A stretch of 64,000 bases of DNA, taken from contig NZ_CP048649.1 in the NCBI RefSeq assembly GCF_010669305.1, forward strand, positions 1,178,001 through 1,242,000, read 5' to 3'. Every line of letters starts with the position of its first letter. Position 1 is the stretch's first letter. The DNA comes from Aminipila butyrica (lineage in GTDB: Bacteria > Bacillota > Clostridia > Peptostreptococcales > Anaerovoracaceae). A program made the translations under genes and the position numbers. Positions 33,532 to 42,889 of this stretch are shown here, piece after piece. Under the pieces are notes generated by a model, which saw only the letters and a program-made list of their open reading frames with translations, was not told the DNA's origin and searched no databases.

Positions 33532-34887
33532 ATGAATATCTTAGTATTTGCAGGGACTACCGAAGGACGTCTGCTGGTAGAACAGTTGGCAAAGAGAGCC
33601 GATTTCCAGGTATGCGCCTGCGTCGCTACAGAATACGGCAGGGACATCTTAGAACAAGATTTGTCTGACCAGGTAGAAGTCAAGGCAGGACGCTTGCAGC
33701 TGACAGAAATGCAGGAGCTGATAGCCGGGGGCTTTGACTGGGTGGTGGATGCGACCCACCCTTACGCCACGGCAGTGACAGAAAACATTCAGGCAGCCTG
33801 TGCAGCAGTACAATGTCCGTACTTGCGCTTGCTGCGGGAGCGGACCGAATTTGGAGAAGACTGCATCTTCGTGGAGGATACGGAAGCAGCAGTGCGCTAT
33901 CTGAATACCACAGTGGGAAATGTTTTGTTGACCACTGGCAGCAAGGAACTGAAAAGCTATGGGCAAGTAGCCGACTATCAAGAAAGGCTGTATGCCCGGG
34001 TTCTGCCCATGGAGCAGGTGGTGAAAAGCTGCATTCAGCTGGGCTTCTCCGGTTCCCATTTAATCTGCATGCAGGGGCCATTTTCTAAGGAGATGAATGT
34101 GGCTATGCTGAAACAGCTGAACTGCACCTGCATGGTAACCAAGGATACGGGTGCAGCTGGAGGTGCCTACGAAAAGTATCAGGCAGCTCAGGAGGCGGGT
34201 ACTACTTTGGTGGTAGTTGGCCGGGCCCAGGAAGAAAAAGGACTGACCTTGCAGCAGGTACTGGAGAAAATCAGCAACCTGCCGGCAGATGGCTGTAAGG
34301 GTAAAAAGGGGCAGGCTGTTGATAATTCTGAAAATATCAACGATACGGTCAGCTCAGAATCCATATCTCAATCTCCAGGAAGAGGTGCTCTAGCCGAATG
34401 GTTTCCTCTGTTCGTCAACCTGACGGGCAAGCGCGTGGTCATCGTGGGAGGCGGTAAGATTGCCAGAAGGCGGATTGAAACCTTATTGCAGTTTTCCTGT
34501 CAGCTGCGCATTGTGGCCAGCCACATTTCGGAGGAAATCCGGAAGGCTGTCCAACTGGAGGAAGGACGGCAGACAGCAGGTGGCAGCCATCCAGACTGCC
34601 GATTGCTGGAGAGGCCTTTTCAACCATCCGATCTGCTGGATGCTGACTTTGTGTTGGCAGCCACCAACAATCGAGAACTGAACCGAACAATCGGAAAGCT
34701 GTGCCGAGAGAAGGCTATTCCCGTAAACGTGGCAGACGTAAAAGAGGAATGCGACTTTTACTTTCCTGGCATTATCATAGAGGGCATGTTGGTAGCTGGG
34801 GTTACGGCCCAAGGACAAAGTCACAGTTTAGCAAAGAAAGGCTCCGCAGCCGTGCGAAAAGCTTGGAAAGATATAGAGAATAGATAG
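33532..34887 (+). CDS. Fused cobalt-precorrin-6A reductase and precorrin-2 dehydrogenase
   Basis: A 451-residue fusion. Residues about 1-250 are CbiJ/CobK: MNILVFAGTTEGRLLVEQLA, VVDATHPYATAVTENIQAAC, LLTTGSKEL and MQGPFSKEMN. A Ser/Glu/Gly-rich linker (about 255-290) follows. Residues about 290-451 match the SirC/CysG N-terminal dehydrogenase: LFVNLTGKRVVIVGGGKIAR and ATNNRELNRTIG, then CDFYFPG. One half reduces a late corrin intermediate, the other oxidises precorrin-2 to sirohydrochlorin, the CbiK substrate. No ferrochelatase-like C-terminus is visible beyond the dehydrogenase. Confidence 0.9.
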   Translation: MNILVFAGTTEGRLLVEQLAKRADFQVCACVATEYGRDILEQDLSDQVEVKAGRLQLTEMQELIAGGFDWVVDATHPYATAVTENIQAACAAVQCPYLRLLRERTEFGEDCIFVEDTEAAVRYLNTTVGNVLLTTGSKELKSYGQVADYQERLYARVLPMEQVVKSCIQLGFSGSHLICMQGPFSKEMNVAMLKQLNCTCMVTKDTGAAGGAYEKYQAAQEAGTTLVVVGRAQEEKGLTLQQVLEKISNLPADGCKGKKGQAVDNSENINDTVSSESISQSPGRGALAEWFPLFVNLTGKRVVIVGGGKIARRRIETLLQFSCQLRIVASHISEEIRKAVQLEEGRQTAGGSHPDCRLLERPFQPSDLLDADFVLAATNNRELNRTIGKLCREKAIPVNVADVKEECDFYFPGIIIEGMLVAGVTAQGQSHSLAKKGSAAVRKAWKDIENR

Positions 34888-34970
34888 ACATAAGGCGATA
34901 GCCTGCAAATAAAAATTCACCGATCAGCGCCCTTCGGATAAGGCGGGACCTGTGAGAGAAGGAGAAGAAT

Positions 34971-35855
34971 ATGGCCGGACGAAAAATAAAAGTGGGAAGT
35001 CGGGACAGCAAGCTGGCGGTGGCCCAGTCACAGCTGGTGATGGCTCAAATTGCCAAAGCTCATCCTGAATTAGAGCTGGAATTGATAACCATGAAGACCA
35101 CAGGAGACCTCATACTAGATAAGAGGCTGGACAAAATCGGCGGTAAGGGGTTGTTTGTTAAGGAACTGGATAAAGCCTTAATGGAGGGAACCATTGATAT
35201 TTCCGTACATAGCTTGAAGGATCTGCCGATGGAGATTCCGGCAGAGCTGCCGCTGGTAGCCTTTTCTAAAAGGGAAAATCCTTTAGACGTATTGGTCTAT
35301 CCAAAAGACGTATCGGAACCAGACCGAACGCTGCCTTTGGGAACGTCCAGCCTGAGACGAGAACTACAGGTGAGGGAAGTCTACCCGGAATGGGCCGTGG
35401 AAAGTATCCGCGGTAATTTGCAGACCCGACTTTCCAAACTGGACAGCGGGCAGTATGGAGCCATTCTCTTGGCTCATGCGGGCATCAGCAGGCTGGGATT
35501 GGAAGAACGAATCAGCCGAGTCTTTACCGCGGACGAGATCATACCGCCAGCCGGACAGGGCATTATTGCCGTACAGGGCCGGGCCGGAGAAGATTATACT
35601 TTCTTAGAAGGGGTGAATGACAGAGAGGCGGAAATCTGTGCTAAAGCAGAGCGGGCTTTTGTCACTTGGCTGGACGGAGGGTGCAGTTCACCGATTGGTG
35701 CCTTTGCGGAAATAAGCGGGGAAGATATCCTCATCAGGGGACTTTATTATAGGGAAGAGACGGAGACTTGCCACAGGGGACGCATTGCGGGAAAAACCGC
35801 TCAGGCGGAACAGCTGGCGGTGGAGTTAGCCAAACAGTTAAAGGATGGGAAGTAG
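34971..35855 (+). CDS. hemC: Hydroxymethylbilane synthase
   Basis: 294 residues. It polymerises four porphobilinogen units. KIKVGSRDSKLAVAQSQLV, TTGDLILDKRLDKIGGKGLF, SVHSLKDLPMEIP and the dipyrromethane-binding cysteine in LDGGCSSPIGAFAE are all present. One base separates its stop from the cobA-hemD start. A strong GAGAGAAGGAG ribosome site precedes the ATG. Confidence 0.97.
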   Translation: MAGRKIKVGSRDSKLAVAQSQLVMAQIAKAHPELELELITMKTTGDLILDKRLDKIGGKGLFVKELDKALMEGTIDISVHSLKDLPMEIPAELPLVAFSKRENPLDVLVYPKDVSEPDRTLPLGTSSLRRELQVREVYPEWAVESIRGNLQTRLSKLDSGQYGAILLAHAGISRLGLEERISRVFTADEIIPPAGQGIIAVQGRAGEDYTFLEGVNDREAEICAKAERAFVTWLDGGCSSPIGAFAEISGEDILIRGLYYREETETCHRGRIAGKTAQAEQLAVELAKQLKDGK

Positions 35856-35856
35856 C

Positions 35857-37401
35857 ATGATGGAAGAAGAAAAAAAAGGAAAAGTATGGCTGGTAGGTGC
35901 AGGCCCGGGAGATGCGGGTCTGTTTACCTTGAAGGGAAAAGCGGTTTTAGATCAGGCAGACGTGGTGGTTTACGATAAGCTGGTGGGTCAGGGGGTCTTA
36001 GGTATGATTCCTACCGCGGCGGAATTAATTTTTGTCGGCAAGGTGTCGGGACATCACCCGGTGCCTCAGCAGGAGATTAATCAGATTTTACTTCGGGAGG
36101 CCTTAGCTGGCAAACGGGTAGTTCGTCTAAAGGGAGGCGATCCCTTTGTTTTTGGCCGGGGAGGCGAGGAATTGGAATTGTTGCGAGAGCATGGCATTTC
36201 CTTTGAAATTGTTCCGGGCATCACTTCAGCGGTATCCGTGCCGGCTTACAATGGCATTCCGGTAACCCATCGAGATTTCGTATCTTCCCTGCACATCATT
36301 ACTGGCCACACCAAGAAAAAGGATGAGGCGGAGATTGATTATGAGGCCTTAGTCAAGTTGGGGGGAACTTTCGTCTTCCTGATGGGTATCAGTGCGATGC
36401 CTAAAATCTGTCAAGGGCTGCTGAATGCCGGCATGGAGGCGGATATGCCGGCGGCGGTGTTGGAGCGGGGCACTTCCGCACATCAGCGACGGGTGGTTTC
36501 TGACGTGAGTCATCTGCCGGAGGAGGCCGCAAAAGCAGGTATTCAAACGCCGGCCATCATTGTGGTCGGCAAGGTTTGTGCTCTGGAAAAGGAATTCCAC
36601 TGGGCAGAGGACCGGCCTTTAGGGGGCTTGAAAATTGCGCTTACCCGACCGCAGGATCGGCCTTCTTCTCTAGCGGACAAGCTGTCCATGCTGGGAGCGG
36701 AGATTTTGCTGATGCCGACCATCGAGACGAAGGAGATTGCCGATAATCAGCTGCTGGAGGAGGCCATCGCCGATATTCGGCGGTTTGATTATGTAGCTTT
36801 TACCAGCCCGGTAGGGGTGGCTGGATTTTTTAAGAAGCTGAGAGAGATGAAAAAGGATATTCGCGACTTGGGCAATGTTCAATTTGCTGCCATCGGTTCA
36901 GCCACGAAAGCGGCCATTGAGAAAATGGGCATTTTAGTGGACTTAATGCCTTCCGTATACAGCGGAGAGGCTTTGGGCCAGCTGCTGGCAGACCGGGCAG
37001 CCCTGTGGGGAGCCAAGGTGGGCAAGAAGCCAGAGATTCTTATACCGCGAGCTAAAATTGGCACGGATGAGGTACTTCGTCCGCTAAAAGAGGCAGAAAT
37101 TCGTTTTACAGACATTCCCGTGTATGACACGGTAGAGGTACTGGAACGAGAGCAGGATGCCCATGGGAAGCTGATTGACTTTGCCTCAGCAGATGTAGAT
37201 TATGTGGCCTTTACGAGTGCATCTACTGTTCGAGGCTTTGTGAGCTCTTGCGGTTTGACAGATTTGACAGGAATCAAGGCCGTCTGCATCGGAGAGAAGA
37301 CGGCGGAAGAGGCCGCGAAATACGGTATGGAGCTCTTTGTGGCTAGGGCAGCCACCATCGACAGCATGGTGGAATGCTTCCTGGGTTTGGAGCAGGCTTA
37401 A
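35857..37401 (+). CDS. Fused uroporphyrinogen-III C-methyltransferase / uroporphyrinogen-III synthase
   Basis: About 514 residues. The N-terminal half is CobA/SUMT: VGAGPGDAGLFTLKGKAV, VVRLKGGDPFVFGRGGEE and VPGITSAVSVPAYNGIPVTH. From about residue 250 the HemD synthase follows: LKIALTRPQDRPSSLADKL, VAFTSPVGVAGFF and VAFTSASTVRGF. The fusion joins ring closure to the first methylations towards precorrin-2. ATG 35857 follows the hemC stop by one base, with AAGGA inside hemC. Such CobA-HemD fusions are known in Clostridia. Last gene before a terminator. Confidence 0.95.
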   Translation: MMEEEKKGKVWLVGAGPGDAGLFTLKGKAVLDQADVVVYDKLVGQGVLGMIPTAAELIFVGKVSGHHPVPQQEINQILLREALAGKRVVRLKGGDPFVFGRGGEELELLREHGISFEIVPGITSAVSVPAYNGIPVTHRDFVSSLHIITGHTKKKDEAEIDYEALVKLGGTFVFLMGISAMPKICQGLLNAGMEADMPAAVLERGTSAHQRRVVSDVSHLPEEAAKAGIQTPAIIVVGKVCALEKEFHWAEDRPLGGLKIALTRPQDRPSSLADKLSMLGAEILLMPTIETKEIADNQLLEEAIADIRRFDYVAFTSPVGVAGFFKKLREMKKDIRDLGNVQFAAIGSATKAAIEKMGILVDLMPSVYSGEALGQLLADRAALWGAKVGKKPEILIPRAKIGTDEVLRPLKEAEIRFTDIPVYDTVEVLEREQDAHGKLIDFASADVDYVAFTSASTVRGFVSSCGLTDLTGIKAVCIGEKTAEEAAKYGMELFVARAATIDSMVECFLGLEQA

Positions 37402-37437
37402 AGAACCAATAGATATGCTGAAAAATGATAAAACTAG

Positions 37438-37473
37438 AACCGCTCTATGGGAATAATACATGGGGCGGTTTTT
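37438..37473 (+). terminator. Terminator of the tetrapyrrole operon
   Basis: AACCGCTCTATG pairs with CATGGGGCGGTT (two wobbles), followed by TTTG. Confidence 0.7.
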
Positions 37474-37522
37474 GATTTATAGAAAACTACAGGTTAGTGG
37501 TATAGATCTTTAATTTTGAATA

Positions 37523-37551
37523 TTGCAATCAGAACGATAGCCTGATAAAAT
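37523..37551 (+). promoter_or_regulatory. Promoter of the UvrA-like/MarR/XRE unit
   Basis: TTGCAA (37523-37528), 17 bases, TAAAAT (37546-37551), 55 bases before the UvrA-like start. Confidence 0.45.
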
Positions 37552-37605
37552 ATACTTAACCCATTCATATATTAACCACATCATATAAAACAACGAGGTA
37601 CCAGC

Positions 37606-39867
37606 ATGTCTGATAAGTATATTCAAGTACTCGGAGCTAGAGAGCGAAACCTAAAAAACATAGATGTCAGGATACCTAAAAAAGAAATTACGGTTTTTAC
37701 CGGGGTATCCGGTTCGGGAAAATCATCCTTGGTATTTGCTATCATAGCGGCAGAATCCCAAAGACAATTAAATGAAACCTATACCAGTTTTATTCGTCAC
37801 CGTATGCCGCATTATGGAAAGCCTGATGTAGATACAATTGAAAATTTATCGGTAGCCTTCATTATCAATCAAAAACGATTGGGGGGTAATGCCCGCTCAA
37901 CAGTAGGAACCATTACAGATATTTATGCAGTATTGCGCTTATTGTTTTCCCGCATTGGTCAACCCTTTGTAGGGCATGCCGATGTTTTTTCATTTAATAA
38001 TCCGGCGGGCATGTGCGACCATTGTGAAGGCTTGGGAAAAATTGAAACCATTGATATAGAAAAGCTGTTAGATAAAAATAAGTCTTTACATGAGGGAGCC
38101 ATTCGATTTCCAACTTTTGAGCCCGGCGGGTGGCGATTAACCCGATACATTCATTCCGGTTTTTTTGATAATGATAAAAAGATAAGGGATTATTCGGAGA
38201 ACGAGTTGGAGCAGCTTCTGTATACGGATGGCATCAAGGTTAAAAATCCTGCACCAGAATGGCATAAAACTTCCTTGTATGAGGGGGTGATCCCACGCAT
38301 TGAGCGCAGCTTCCTTAGAAAAGAAGAGGGAGAGAAGGTCCGATATAAGAAAGATCTAGAACGCTTTGTTTCAAAACAGAATTGTCCTCACTGTCAGGGT
38401 ACACGTTTGAATGATAAGGTACGATCTTGTAAAGTGAACGGTAAAACTATTGCAGAATGTGCAGCTATGCAGATAAGTGAGCTTTTGACCTTTATTCAAT
38501 CCATTCACGCCCCTATAGCGGGCACAATTGTTTCAGAGCTTGCCGATCGGCTTCAGCACATGGTGTCCATTGGGCTGGGCTATTTAAACTTAAGCAGAGA
38601 AACTGATACCCTTTCAGGTGGGGAATCTCAGAGAATAAAAATGGTGGGCCAGCTGGGCAGCAGTTTGACAGACCTCACTTACATTTTTGATGAGCCCAGT
38701 ATGGGGCTGCATCCCCATGACATAAGCAAGATTAATGAGCTTATGAAGCTGCTGCGTGACAAAGGCAACACGGTTCTGATTGTAGAGCATGACCCGGACA
38801 TGATACAAATTGCGGATCATATTATTGATATGGGTCCCGGTGCGGGAACCCAGGGGGGCGAAGTCGTATATCAAGGAAATCTAGCGGGATTGAAAACAGC
38901 GGGTACCCTCACTGGACAATATTTATCCCACCGGCCTAAGCTGAAACTGGATACCCGTGTTCCAAACAGCTGGATTTCTATTGAAAATGCAACAATGAAT
39001 AATTTAAAAAACCTTTCAGTTGATATACCAAAGGGTGTGCTGACGGTTGTAACCGGAGTTGCCGGTTCAGGAAAAAGTACCCTAATCAATGGGGTGTTGC
39101 CTCAGCTGTATCCTGAAATGGTTTTAATCGACCAGAAAGGGCTTCAAGGGTCAAAACGTTCCAATATTGCAACCTTTACAGGAATCTTTGATATCATCAG
39201 AAAACTCTTTGCCAAAAGCAACGGTGTCCGTGAGTCTTTGTTCAGCTTTAACTCGCAAGGGGCCTGTCCGGTCTGCAAAGGCTTAGGGATTACTTATACC
39301 GATTTAGCGTTTATGGATACCATTGTTACCACCTGTGAAGAATGCCACGGAAACCGTTATACGGAGCAAGTGCTGGCTTATCGGCTAAGAGGAAAGACGA
39401 TTGCTGATATTCTCCGCCTGACTGTATCGGAAGCTTTAGAATTTTTTCAAGAAGAACCAATTGTATCGGTATTGAAACGACTTTCGGAGGTGGGCATTTC
39501 TTATGCTTCTTTGGGACAGCCTCTCAATACCCTTTCCGGTGGTGAGTTACAGCGAATTAAACTGGCCTCCGAACTGGAATATGGAGGTCAGATGTATGTG
39601 CTAGATGAACCGTCAACTGGTTTGCATATGGCAGATATAGAACAGTTGATTGATGTGATGAACCGCCTTGTAGATCAACACGCTACGCTGATTGTAATCG
39701 AGCATAATTTAGATATTATCTGCCAAGCCGATTGGATGATCGACATGGGTCCCTATGGGGGACAAAACGGTGGTCAGGTTATGTTTGCCGGTTTACCGAA
39801 AGATTTAGTCCATTGTCGAGAGTCGTTAACCGGAAAGTATCTGAAAAAGTATATCTACAAAATATAG
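37606..39867 (+). CDS. UvrA-like class II excinuclease paralogue (DrrC type)
   Basis: 753 residues against about 940 for UvrA. Two ABC domains are complete: TGVSGSGKSSLVFAII and LSGGESQRIKMVGQL with FDEPSMGLHP; TGVAGSGKSTLINGVL and LSGGELQRIKLASEL with LDEPSTGLHM. Zinc modules remain (CDHCEGLGK, CPHCQGTRL, CPVCKGLGI, CEECHGNRY). The segment after YGKPDVDTIENLSVAFII passes straight to the next core element, so the UvrB-binding domain is missing, as in class II UvrA. Such proteins protect against DNA-binding drugs in some producers; here this is inference. Followed by marR 12 bases later. Confidence 0.88.
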   Translation: MSDKYIQVLGARERNLKNIDVRIPKKEITVFTGVSGSGKSSLVFAIIAAESQRQLNETYTSFIRHRMPHYGKPDVDTIENLSVAFIINQKRLGGNARSTVGTITDIYAVLRLLFSRIGQPFVGHADVFSFNNPAGMCDHCEGLGKIETIDIEKLLDKNKSLHEGAIRFPTFEPGGWRLTRYIHSGFFDNDKKIRDYSENELEQLLYTDGIKVKNPAPEWHKTSLYEGVIPRIERSFLRKEEGEKVRYKKDLERFVSKQNCPHCQGTRLNDKVRSCKVNGKTIAECAAMQISELLTFIQSIHAPIAGTIVSELADRLQHMVSIGLGYLNLSRETDTLSGGESQRIKMVGQLGSSLTDLTYIFDEPSMGLHPHDISKINELMKLLRDKGNTVLIVEHDPDMIQIADHIIDMGPGAGTQGGEVVYQGNLAGLKTAGTLTGQYLSHRPKLKLDTRVPNSWISIENATMNNLKNLSVDIPKGVLTVVTGVAGSGKSTLINGVLPQLYPEMVLIDQKGLQGSKRSNIATFTGIFDIIRKLFAKSNGVRESLFSFNSQGACPVCKGLGITYTDLAFMDTIVTTCEECHGNRYTEQVLAYRLRGKTIADILRLTVSEALEFFQEEPIVSVLKRLSEVGISYASLGQPLNTLSGGELQRIKLASELEYGGQMYVLDEPSTGLHMADIEQLIDVMNRLVDQHATLIVIEHNLDIICQADWMIDMGPYGGQNGGQVMFAGLPKDLVHCRESLTGKYLKKYIYKI

Positions 39868-39879
39868 GAGGTTGTTTGG

Positions 39880-40320
39880 ATGGTTGTAAAAAACTTAGAA
39901 GAAAGTTATATTCCCTTTCAGTGTATGATTGTGGCTAATTCCAATCGCTTTAATGTGGAAGGGGTTTCAACGGCACAATACTATATACTTGATACCCTCC
40001 ACAAGTACGGTTCAAAAACCACGAAAGAACTGGCTGAAATGAGAGGTATTTCCCAATCTGGCATGTCAAAATTGACGAAGCGTTTGCTGGAAAAAAAGTA
40101 TATTATCCAGGAAAGACAAGCGAATGATCGCCGCGCTTACAATATTGTGCTCACTAAAGAGGGAAACGCTTTTTTGAATCGGGTGGAGGATTTTGGAAAT
40201 GAAATTATGAGTCTAATTGAAGAATCCTTGACGGAAGAAGAAGTCTATGCATTTTCCAAGATGTGCAAACGGATTACGAACTTATACGCAGAAAAGCAGA
40301 GGCCTATCAATGGAATTTAA
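39880..40320 (+). CDS. MarR-family regulator
   Basis: 146 residues with a winged helix: YILDTLHKYGSKTTKELAEM, ISQSGMSKLTKRLLEKKYI and ERQANDRRAYNIVLTKEG with the wing Asp-Arg-Arg. AGGAGG precedes the ATG. Sits between the UvrA-like gene and an XRE gene it overlaps by 11 bases; probably represses this unit and is released by a toxic compound. Confidence 0.85.
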   Translation: MVVKNLEESYIPFQCMIVANSNRFNVEGVSTAQYYILDTLHKYGSKTTKELAEMRGISQSGMSKLTKRLLEKKYIIQERQANDRRAYNIVLTKEGNAFLNRVEDFGNEIMSLIEESLTEEEVYAFSKMCKRITNLYAEKQRPINGI

Positions 40321-40918
40321 TGAAAAACTGCAACAGCTTAGAAAAGAAAAATCAATGACACAAGAACAACTTGCAGAAGAACTATTTGTGTCCAGAACGG
40401 CTATATCAAAATGGGAAAACGGTAAGGGGTATCCCAATATTGATTCCCTTAAAAGTATCTCCGCACTTTTTTCTATATCAATTGACGATTTGTTGTCCGG
40501 TGAAGAATTGATTTCGTTGGCAGTAGAGGAGAACCGAAAAAATATAAAAAAGCTTTCCAGCCTAATTTATGGGGTGTTGGATTTAATGGGGCTGGCTCTT
40601 TTATTTTTACCGCTCTTTGGTCAACCAGATGGGGAAGGTGTTCAAGTCGTAAATTTGTTTGCCTTTAAAGATGCTTCATCTATTACTCGTGCCATATATT
40701 TTATCTTGCCTATTTCAATGGCCTTACTTGGTATGGTTGAATTGGCCACACAATATTTCAGCAGCGAAAAATGGCTGAATGCGGGCAAATTAGCATCCAT
40801 ACTTTTACAAGCCTTTGCAATATTTGTTTTCATCAATACCCGCCAACCTTATGCTACCTCATTAGTTTTTATGTTCTTCATGATTAAGGTTGTTCTTTTG
40901 ATAAAGGGTAAATATTAA
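40310..40918 (+). CDS. XRE-family regulator with membrane domain
   Basis: 202 residues starting inside the end of marR. The N-terminal XRE helix-turn-helix (MTQEQLAEELFVSRTAISKW) is followed by a charged linker and about four hydrophobic segments from residue 85 on (LIYGVLDLMGLALLFLPLFG, AIYFILPISMALLGMVELA and later). Membrane-tethered XRE proteins are common in Firmicutes. Target and signal are unknown. Overlap with marR implies coupled translation. Confidence 0.8.
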   Translation: MEFNEKLQQLRKEKSMTQEQLAEELFVSRTAISKWENGKGYPNIDSLKSISALFSISIDDLLSGEELISLAVEENRKNIKKLSSLIYGVLDLMGLALLFLPLFGQPDGEGVQVVNLFAFKDASSITRAIYFILPISMALLGMVELATQYFSSEKWLNAGKLASILLQAFAIFVFINTRQPYATSLVFMFFMIKVVLLIKGKY

Positions 40919-40983
40919 GTATATCGTCTTAAAACATCAGCTATGCCAAGCTATCCCTATAGGTGGGCAGCTCCTAATCTATA

Positions 40984-41038
40984 CAGAAAAGCGACTTTGG
41001 GTGTATGGAGAGCCTCCCTACCTAAAGCCGCTTTTCTG
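40984..41038. terminator. Terminator between convergent units
   Basis: CAGAAAAGCG (40984-40993) pairs with CGCTTTTCTG (41029-41038), with further inner pairing CTTT/AAAG and GGT/ACC. It separates the XRE gene from the convergent blaR1-like gene. Confidence 0.7.
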
Positions 41039-41077
41039 TTTTGTTATGGTTCAGTGTTGCCTCTAGTTTAGCTGTTT

Positions 41078-42412
41078 TCAATCTTTTCCCGAACGCCAAA
41101 TCAGTAAGGTATTTCTTCCGCTGTCCTGATAATAAATTTCAGAAACAGGTAAATTGCCGTCAGGTGAATAACCGATGCCTTTTTTCATATCGTATACACA
41201 ATCTTTATTTCGTTCTTGCGGCTGATATTCGCCGTAAAGGGTAATATAATATCTTCCACCTTCTCGGTATACGCTATTACTATACACCTCGTATTCTGAT
41301 GCAACTTTAAGCTGGCATCCCACTGTTCCGTCTTCATTTAATGCAATGCTCCATACTTTAATTTTATCAGCAGGAATCACCGTATACGATGTTGCTTCAA
41401 CTGCACCAGTATTTTTATTCTCATTTGCCGAAACGTTGGTGGCAAATGCAGCCGCAGTTCCTCCGATTATAAGGAACACTACCGCTGCAAAAATTGCCAT
41501 ATGCTTTTTCATTTTCTTAACATTTAATAACATGGTTAATCTCCTTTCGATGTGCTTTGTGCTCTCACATAGGGGAGAGCAGAATGTCGAGTTTATGCCG
41601 GAATGGTTAGCCAATGTGTTCAAGATGGCTTCTCCGTAGCGTTTTCTTTCCTCATGGGACATTTTCGCTGCCAGCACCTCATCGCAGGACAACTCACTCC
41701 ATGTGCTTATATCCTTGCGGAGAATATGGACAAAAGGGTTAAACCAATGCACGGTTCCTGCAAGCAGAACAAACATTTTTATCCATAAATCTTTTTGTTT
41801 CAGGTGTGTCAGTTCATGGGCCAAGATTAGCTTCAAGTCAAGTTCCTGCGCAGTTGAGATTGGTAGCAATATCAGGGGGTGACGCAACCCTATAAGCATA
41901 GGACTTGTGATTTTGTGGTTTAACATCAGTTTTACATCACCGCGGATACACCATGTCGCTTTGCATGAGGAAAGCAGGGTGAGGGTATCTTCTGGTGCAG
42001 GAATACTGTGTACTTGAAGCAATTTCATAAATCTGCGGTAGCAATACAAATGCCAAGAGGCAAATCCAATTGCCCCAAAGAGCCAAATGAATGAAACGAT
42101 TTGGATGAATTCAATCGTTAGATGTGCAGTTCCCACAGCATTTAGGGCGTTTAGCAAACCTTTTTGTTGATCCATTACTGGAACCAGCATTGGAAATATA
42201 CGCGCATTCTGACTTTGGGTAATTGGCTGGACCAAGACAGAAGCAAGCTTTTGGGCAAAAATAGAAAAGGGCATGAGGAAAAAGATAATAGCCATTTTTC
42301 CAATTCGGTATTGCCAGCTTGCAGAAAACCATTTTGCCGTTACGGGCCGAAGCAGCAGCGTGAATAAGACAACCGCGCTTCCAGCAATGGTCATCGCAAG
42401 TAAATTATTCAT
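41078..42412 (-). CDS. BlaR1/MecR1-like M56 membrane peptidase
   Basis: About 444 residues. Four membrane helices surround an M56 zinc protease domain with LAHELTHLKQKDLW (HExxH) and SELSCDEVLAAKMSHEER. After a further helix (residue about 300) the outer part is only about 110 residues, with no penicillin-binding SxxK sensor domain, so it is unlikely to sense beta-lactams the BlaR1 way. ATG 42412 with GGTGAG is preferred. It overlaps blaI by eight bases. The expected role is cleavage or inactivation of BlaI after a surface signal. Confidence 0.82.
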   Translation of the reverse strand: MNNLLAMTIAGSAVVLFTLLLRPVTAKWFSASWQYRIGKMAIIFFLMPFSIFAQKLASVLVQPITQSQNARIFPMLVPVMDQQKGLLNALNAVGTAHLTIEFIQIVSFIWLFGAIGFASWHLYCYRRFMKLLQVHSIPAPEDTLTLLSSCKATWCIRGDVKLMLNHKITSPMLIGLRHPLILLPISTAQELDLKLILAHELTHLKQKDLWIKMFVLLAGTVHWFNPFVHILRKDISTWSELSCDEVLAAKMSHEERKRYGEAILNTLANHSGINSTFCSPLCESTKHIERRLTMLLNVKKMKKHMAIFAAVVFLIIGGTAAAFATNVSANENKNTGAVEATSYTVIPADKIKVWSIALNEDGTVGCQLKVASEYEVYSNSVYREGGRYYITLYGEYQPQERNKDCVYDMKKGIGYSPDGNLPVSEIYYQDSGRNTLLIWRSGKD

Positions 42413-42803
42413 TTTTCTCACCTGCCTTTTCTGTGAACCAGCGCCTGAGCTCGGTTACGTCGTTCTTTGTCAGCGCCTTACCGTCGTAGAGCGTAGCAAG
42501 AAAGTTTTTGACAGAACCTTCATAAACTGTATCCAAAAAGCTCTTAGCTTCCTTGCTCCGGTATTCTTCTGGTGAAATGCGGGGTAAATAAATATTAGTC
42601 CGGCCCTGTTTCTTGATGGAGGTGAGGACACCTTTTTTTACAAGCCTTGCAAGAAAGGTTGCCATGGTTTGTCCTTTCCACTCTTTACCCTCTTTCGCTG
42701 CAAAAATGTCAAGTAATTCACTGGACGTAATGGGATCACCGTACTCCCATATAATTTGCATGACTTCCATTTCTGTTTCCGATAATTTTTGAAAAATCGT
42801 CAT
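42405..42803 (-). CDS. BlaI/MecI-type repressor
   Basis: About 132 residues: winged helix with LSETEMEVMQIIWEYGDPIT and TMATFLARLVKKGVL, then a C-terminal dimerisation helix ending WFTEKAGEKNE. BlaI proteins repress until cleaved by their BlaR1 partner. ATG 42803 has GGAGAGG upstream. No beta-lactamase or PBP gene adjoins. Two palindromes at its own promoter suggest autoregulation; other targets must be elsewhere. Confidence 0.9.
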   Translation of the reverse strand: MTIFQKLSETEMEVMQIIWEYGDPITSSELLDIFAAKEGKEWKGQTMATFLARLVKKGVLTSIKKQGRTNIYLPRISPEEYRSKEAKSFLDTVYEGSVKNFLATLYDGKALTKNDVTELRRWFTEKAGEKNE

Positions 42804-42841
42804 AGTATACACCTCTCCGTTTTTGATCACATGTCTGCAGT

Positions 42842-42889
42842 ATGTCACTACACTCGTGTAGTGACATTAGTTTACTACATGAGCGTAGT
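42842..42889. promoter_or_regulatory. Two BlaI-type operator palindromes
   Basis: Site 1 (42842-42867) is a perfect inverted repeat with arms ATGTCACTACA and TGTAGTGACAT. Site 2 (42874-42889) is ACTACATGAGCGTAGT. Both contain the CTACA/TGTAG core of BlaI/MecI operators; one covers the RNA start and the other the promoter spacer. Confidence 0.8.
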
